Below, one piece after another: positions 44,051 through 45,414 of a stretch of 45,414 nt of DNA; position 1 is the first letter of the stretch, and each line of letters begins with the position of its first letter. Where the stretch lies: contig VMTE01000050.1 in assembly GCA_013791775.1 (NCBI GenBank), positions 1 through 45,414 on the forward strand. The letters are read 5' to 3'. Source of the stretch: Hyphomonas sp. GTDB lineage: Bacteria; Pseudomonadota; Alphaproteobacteria; Caulobacterales; Hyphomonadaceae. Under the pieces are notes generated by a model that saw only the letters and a program-made list of their open reading frames with translations, was not told the origin of the DNA and ran no database searches. The translations under genes and the position numbers were made by a program.

Positions 44051-45259
44051 TCAGGATTTCAGCCGAAGGGGCAGCCGGGCGAGGCCCCGTGTGCCGAACC
44101 GCTTGCCCCAGGGCAATGCCATAGGGTCGCCGTCAATCGCAAGTCCCGGCCAGCGCGCCAGCAGCTGCTGCAGGGCAATTTCGCATTCGGCTTTGGCGAG
44201 GTGTTGGCCCAGGCAGAGGTGCGGGCCCCACCCCCAGCCGAGATGCCGGTTCGGCCGGCGCGTCAGCTCCAGCTTCAAAGGATCGGCAAACACCGCCGGA
44301 TCGAGGTTGCCGGCCGCCAGCAGCGCCATGACCGGCTTGCCGCGCGCCACCGGCATACCCAGCAGCTCCGTATCTGTGCGCGCATAGCGCGGTTTGGTCA
44401 TCTGGACCGGGCTGCAATAGCGCATCAGCTCGTCCACCGCGACAGACCGCGCATCGTCGTCCATCGCCGCCATCTGATCGCGCGCGCCGGGTGCGGTCAG
44501 CAATGTCCACACGCCGGACGAGATGAGATGCGTCGTCGTCTCGTGGCCCGCCGCAAACAGCACGAACACCATCGCCAGGAGTTCGTCCTCGCTGAGCTTT
44601 CCCTCATCCGATTCGGCGTGCACGAGGTCCGAGATCAGGCCCGGCCTGGGCGCCTTGCGCACGGCGTCGAACTCCGCCCGGAACAGGCGCTGCACCCGGC
44701 CGGTCTTCATCAGGGCCTGCAGCACGGCCAGCACGCTGCCGGAGGTGAAGCCGTTGAACACGCCGATCAGTTCTGCGCGCCGATCCCCCGAGACGCCGAG
44801 CAGGTCGCAGATCACCTCAAGTGGCAGCGGCCGGCACAGCCCGGTGACAAGGTCCGTGTTGCCGCTGCGCGCCATCTCGTCCAGCAGCGCTTCACATTGC
44901 GCCGCGATGGACGGCCGCAACGCATCAATCGAGGTTCGCCGGAACGGCGCATCCGACAGCCGCCGCAGGCGGGTGTGATCCGGCTCGTCCAGCGTCAGCA
45001 GGTTTTCGGCGAGCACCTTCAGCGATTTGGGAAGGAAGTTCATTCCGAACGGCGATTTGTGCCCGGCATTTCGGGCATCGACGGCGAACCGCGCCGAATC
45101 CTTCAGGAAGTCCGTGATCCCGGCATGGCTGAGCACCAGCGTCACCCGGCCGACGATCAGGGCGTTCGTTTCAGCCACGGGACCGGCGGCCAGCGCCTCG
45201 GCCAGAATGGCATGCGGCGCGCGGTGGTAGGCTTGGCCCGAGAGCTTCAGGAAGGTCAT
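44051..45259 (-). CDS. cytochrome P450
   Basis: A 402-residue bacterial-type soluble P450 monooxygenase. The oxygen-binding I-helix motif is AGHETTT (237-243), the K-helix ExxR is E277-L-M-R280, and the haem-thiolate Cys is Cys349 in [12 protein letters not shown]. The haem motif is unusual: the position normally Phe (FxxGxxxCxG) is Trp342. Substrate unknown. No ferredoxin or reductase gene is adjacent, so redox partners must be elsewhere. Start: ATG 45259 with GGAGG upstream; the open frame to 45394 runs through the promoter region. It is divergent from the partial gene at the right edge. Confidence 0.88.
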   Translation of the reverse strand: MTFLKLSGQAYHRAPHAILAEALAAGPVAETNALIVGRVTLVLSHAGITDFLKDSARFAVDARNAGHKSPFGMNFLPKSLKVLAENLLTLDEPDHTRLRRLSDAPFRRTSIDALRPSIAAQCEALLDEMARSGNTDLVTGLCRPLPLEVICDLLGVSGDRRAELIGVFNGFTSGSVLAVLQALMKTGRVQRLFRAEFDAVRKAPRPGLISDLVHAESDEGKLSEDELLAMVFVLFAAGHETTTHLISSGVWTLLTAPGARDQMAAMDDDARSVAVDELMRYCSPVQMTKPRYARTDTELLGMPVARGKPVMALLAAGNLDPAVFADPLKLELTRRPNRHLGWGWGPHLCLGQHLAKAECEIALQQLLARWPGLAIDGDPMALPWGKRFGTRGLARLPLRLKS

Positions 45260-45332
45260 GTTCAGCCTCCGGTCAGGGCAATCGCTTCGGGTTAACGGCG
45301 TAGCGTGATTTGGCGGACTGTGATTCAGAGGG

Positions 45333-45351
45333 AACTCCGTTGATTGGAGTT
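45333..45351. promoter_or_regulatory. inverted repeat overlapping the ribosome-binding site of the edge gene
   Basis: AACTCC (45333-45338) and GGAGTT (45346-45351) form a 6-bp inverted repeat with a 7-base spacer. The right arm contains the GGAG that serves the ATG at 45356. It could be an operator for the divergent pair, or an RNA hairpin hiding the ribosome-binding site. Confidence 0.4.
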
Positions 45352-45355
45352 TGTC

Positions 45356-45414
45356 ATGGTCATGGGTCGCCCTTCCTCTGCAATTCTCGATCATTTTTCG
45401 GTGCTGTCGGATCC
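45356..45414 (+). CDS. start of a rightward gene, possibly a small HTH regulator (cut by window edge)
   Basis: Nineteen codons from ATG 45356 (or ATG 45362) stay open to the edge, with GGAG six bases before the first ATG. The peptide begins MVMGRPSSAILDHFSVLSD, which resembles the N-terminus of ArsR-type winged-helix regulators. Too little is visible to be sure, and it could be any gene. Divergence from the P450 would fit a local regulator. Confidence 0.4.
   Translation, partial: MVMGRPSSAILDHFSVLSD

Overview
The window is a GC-rich, densely packed chromosomal segment of an alphaproteobacterium. I infer a member of the Caulobacterales/Hyphomonadaceae (Hyphomonas-like). The evidence is an A1-type cytochrome c oxidase operon (ctaC-ctaD-ctaB-ctaF-ctaG-ctaE-surf1) running into thrC, an acetyltransferase and an EAL protein; a murA-DUF2948-hisD-UPF0262 block with infA and maf nearby; a pmbA/cysQ/DUF4170/lipid-exporter block; ubiquinone and glutathione genes; and frequent 1-4 base overlaps between genes. 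This is largely a core-genome region. I see no prophage, CRISPR array, transposase, rRNA gene or complete tRNA gene.

Layout. 1-255: truncated start of acetyl-CoA synthetase (minus). 403-2426: a translationally coupled amidohydrolase and serine hydrolase. 2603-4016: ribosomal protein L25 and peptidyl-tRNA hydrolase. 4024-6101 (minus): NfeD-like protein, SPFH protein and a Prx5-type peroxiredoxin. 6248-7344: AlgH/YqgE and a GNAT enzyme. 7356-16610 (minus): cytochrome oxidase structural and assembly genes followed by surf1, thrC, a RimJ-like acetyltransferase and a c-di-GMP phosphodiesterase. 16764-19168: TPR protein, TldD and rhodanese. 19183-23683 (minus): a small TonB-C-like secreted protein, POT peptide transporter, glutamate-cysteine ligase and RsmE. 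23774-26434: UbiA, DsbA-family oxidoreductase and a crotonase. 26435-28906 is the least ordinary part: two gene-poor stretches around one unrecognised secreted protein, with long palindromic repeats. 28907-35121 (minus): MsbA-like exporter, a CysQ-DUF4170 fusion, PmbA, three small membrane or lipoproteins and a tyrosine phosphatase. 35305-36620: a DUF6249-ECF sigma-membrane protein module. 36673-37470 (minus): maf and infA. 37574-40236: acyltransferase, LytTR regulator and a lipoprotein. 40250-43995 (minus): UPF0262, hisD, DUF2948 and murA. 44051-45259: a cytochrome P450 (minus), divergent from the first codons of what may be a regulator at the right edge.

How the parts fit together. The oxidase operon carries the catalytic subunits I-III, haem O synthase (CtaB) and copper/haem assembly factors (CtaG, SURF1), so it can build most of an aa3-type oxidase. 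TldD and PmbA together form the known TldD/E metalloprotease but are encoded about 13 kb apart. The exporter and CysQ/DUF4170 belong to an envelope/lipid A neighbourhood. The sigma factor at 35711 is probably controlled by the adjacent membrane proteins.

Most unusual features: the in-frame fusion of CysQ to DUF4170, with a possible internal start and an awkward start for the next gene; two REP-like long inverted repeats, one supplying the stop codon of DUF2948; a hairpin that places the algH Shine-Dalgarno in its loop; an orphan 522-residue secreted protein; a P450 with Trp in place of the usual Phe of the haem-binding motif; and insertion of an acyltransferase/LytTR pair into the murA-infA block. 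I did not find a clearly new multi-gene system. The closest candidate is the DUF6249-sigma-membrane protein module.
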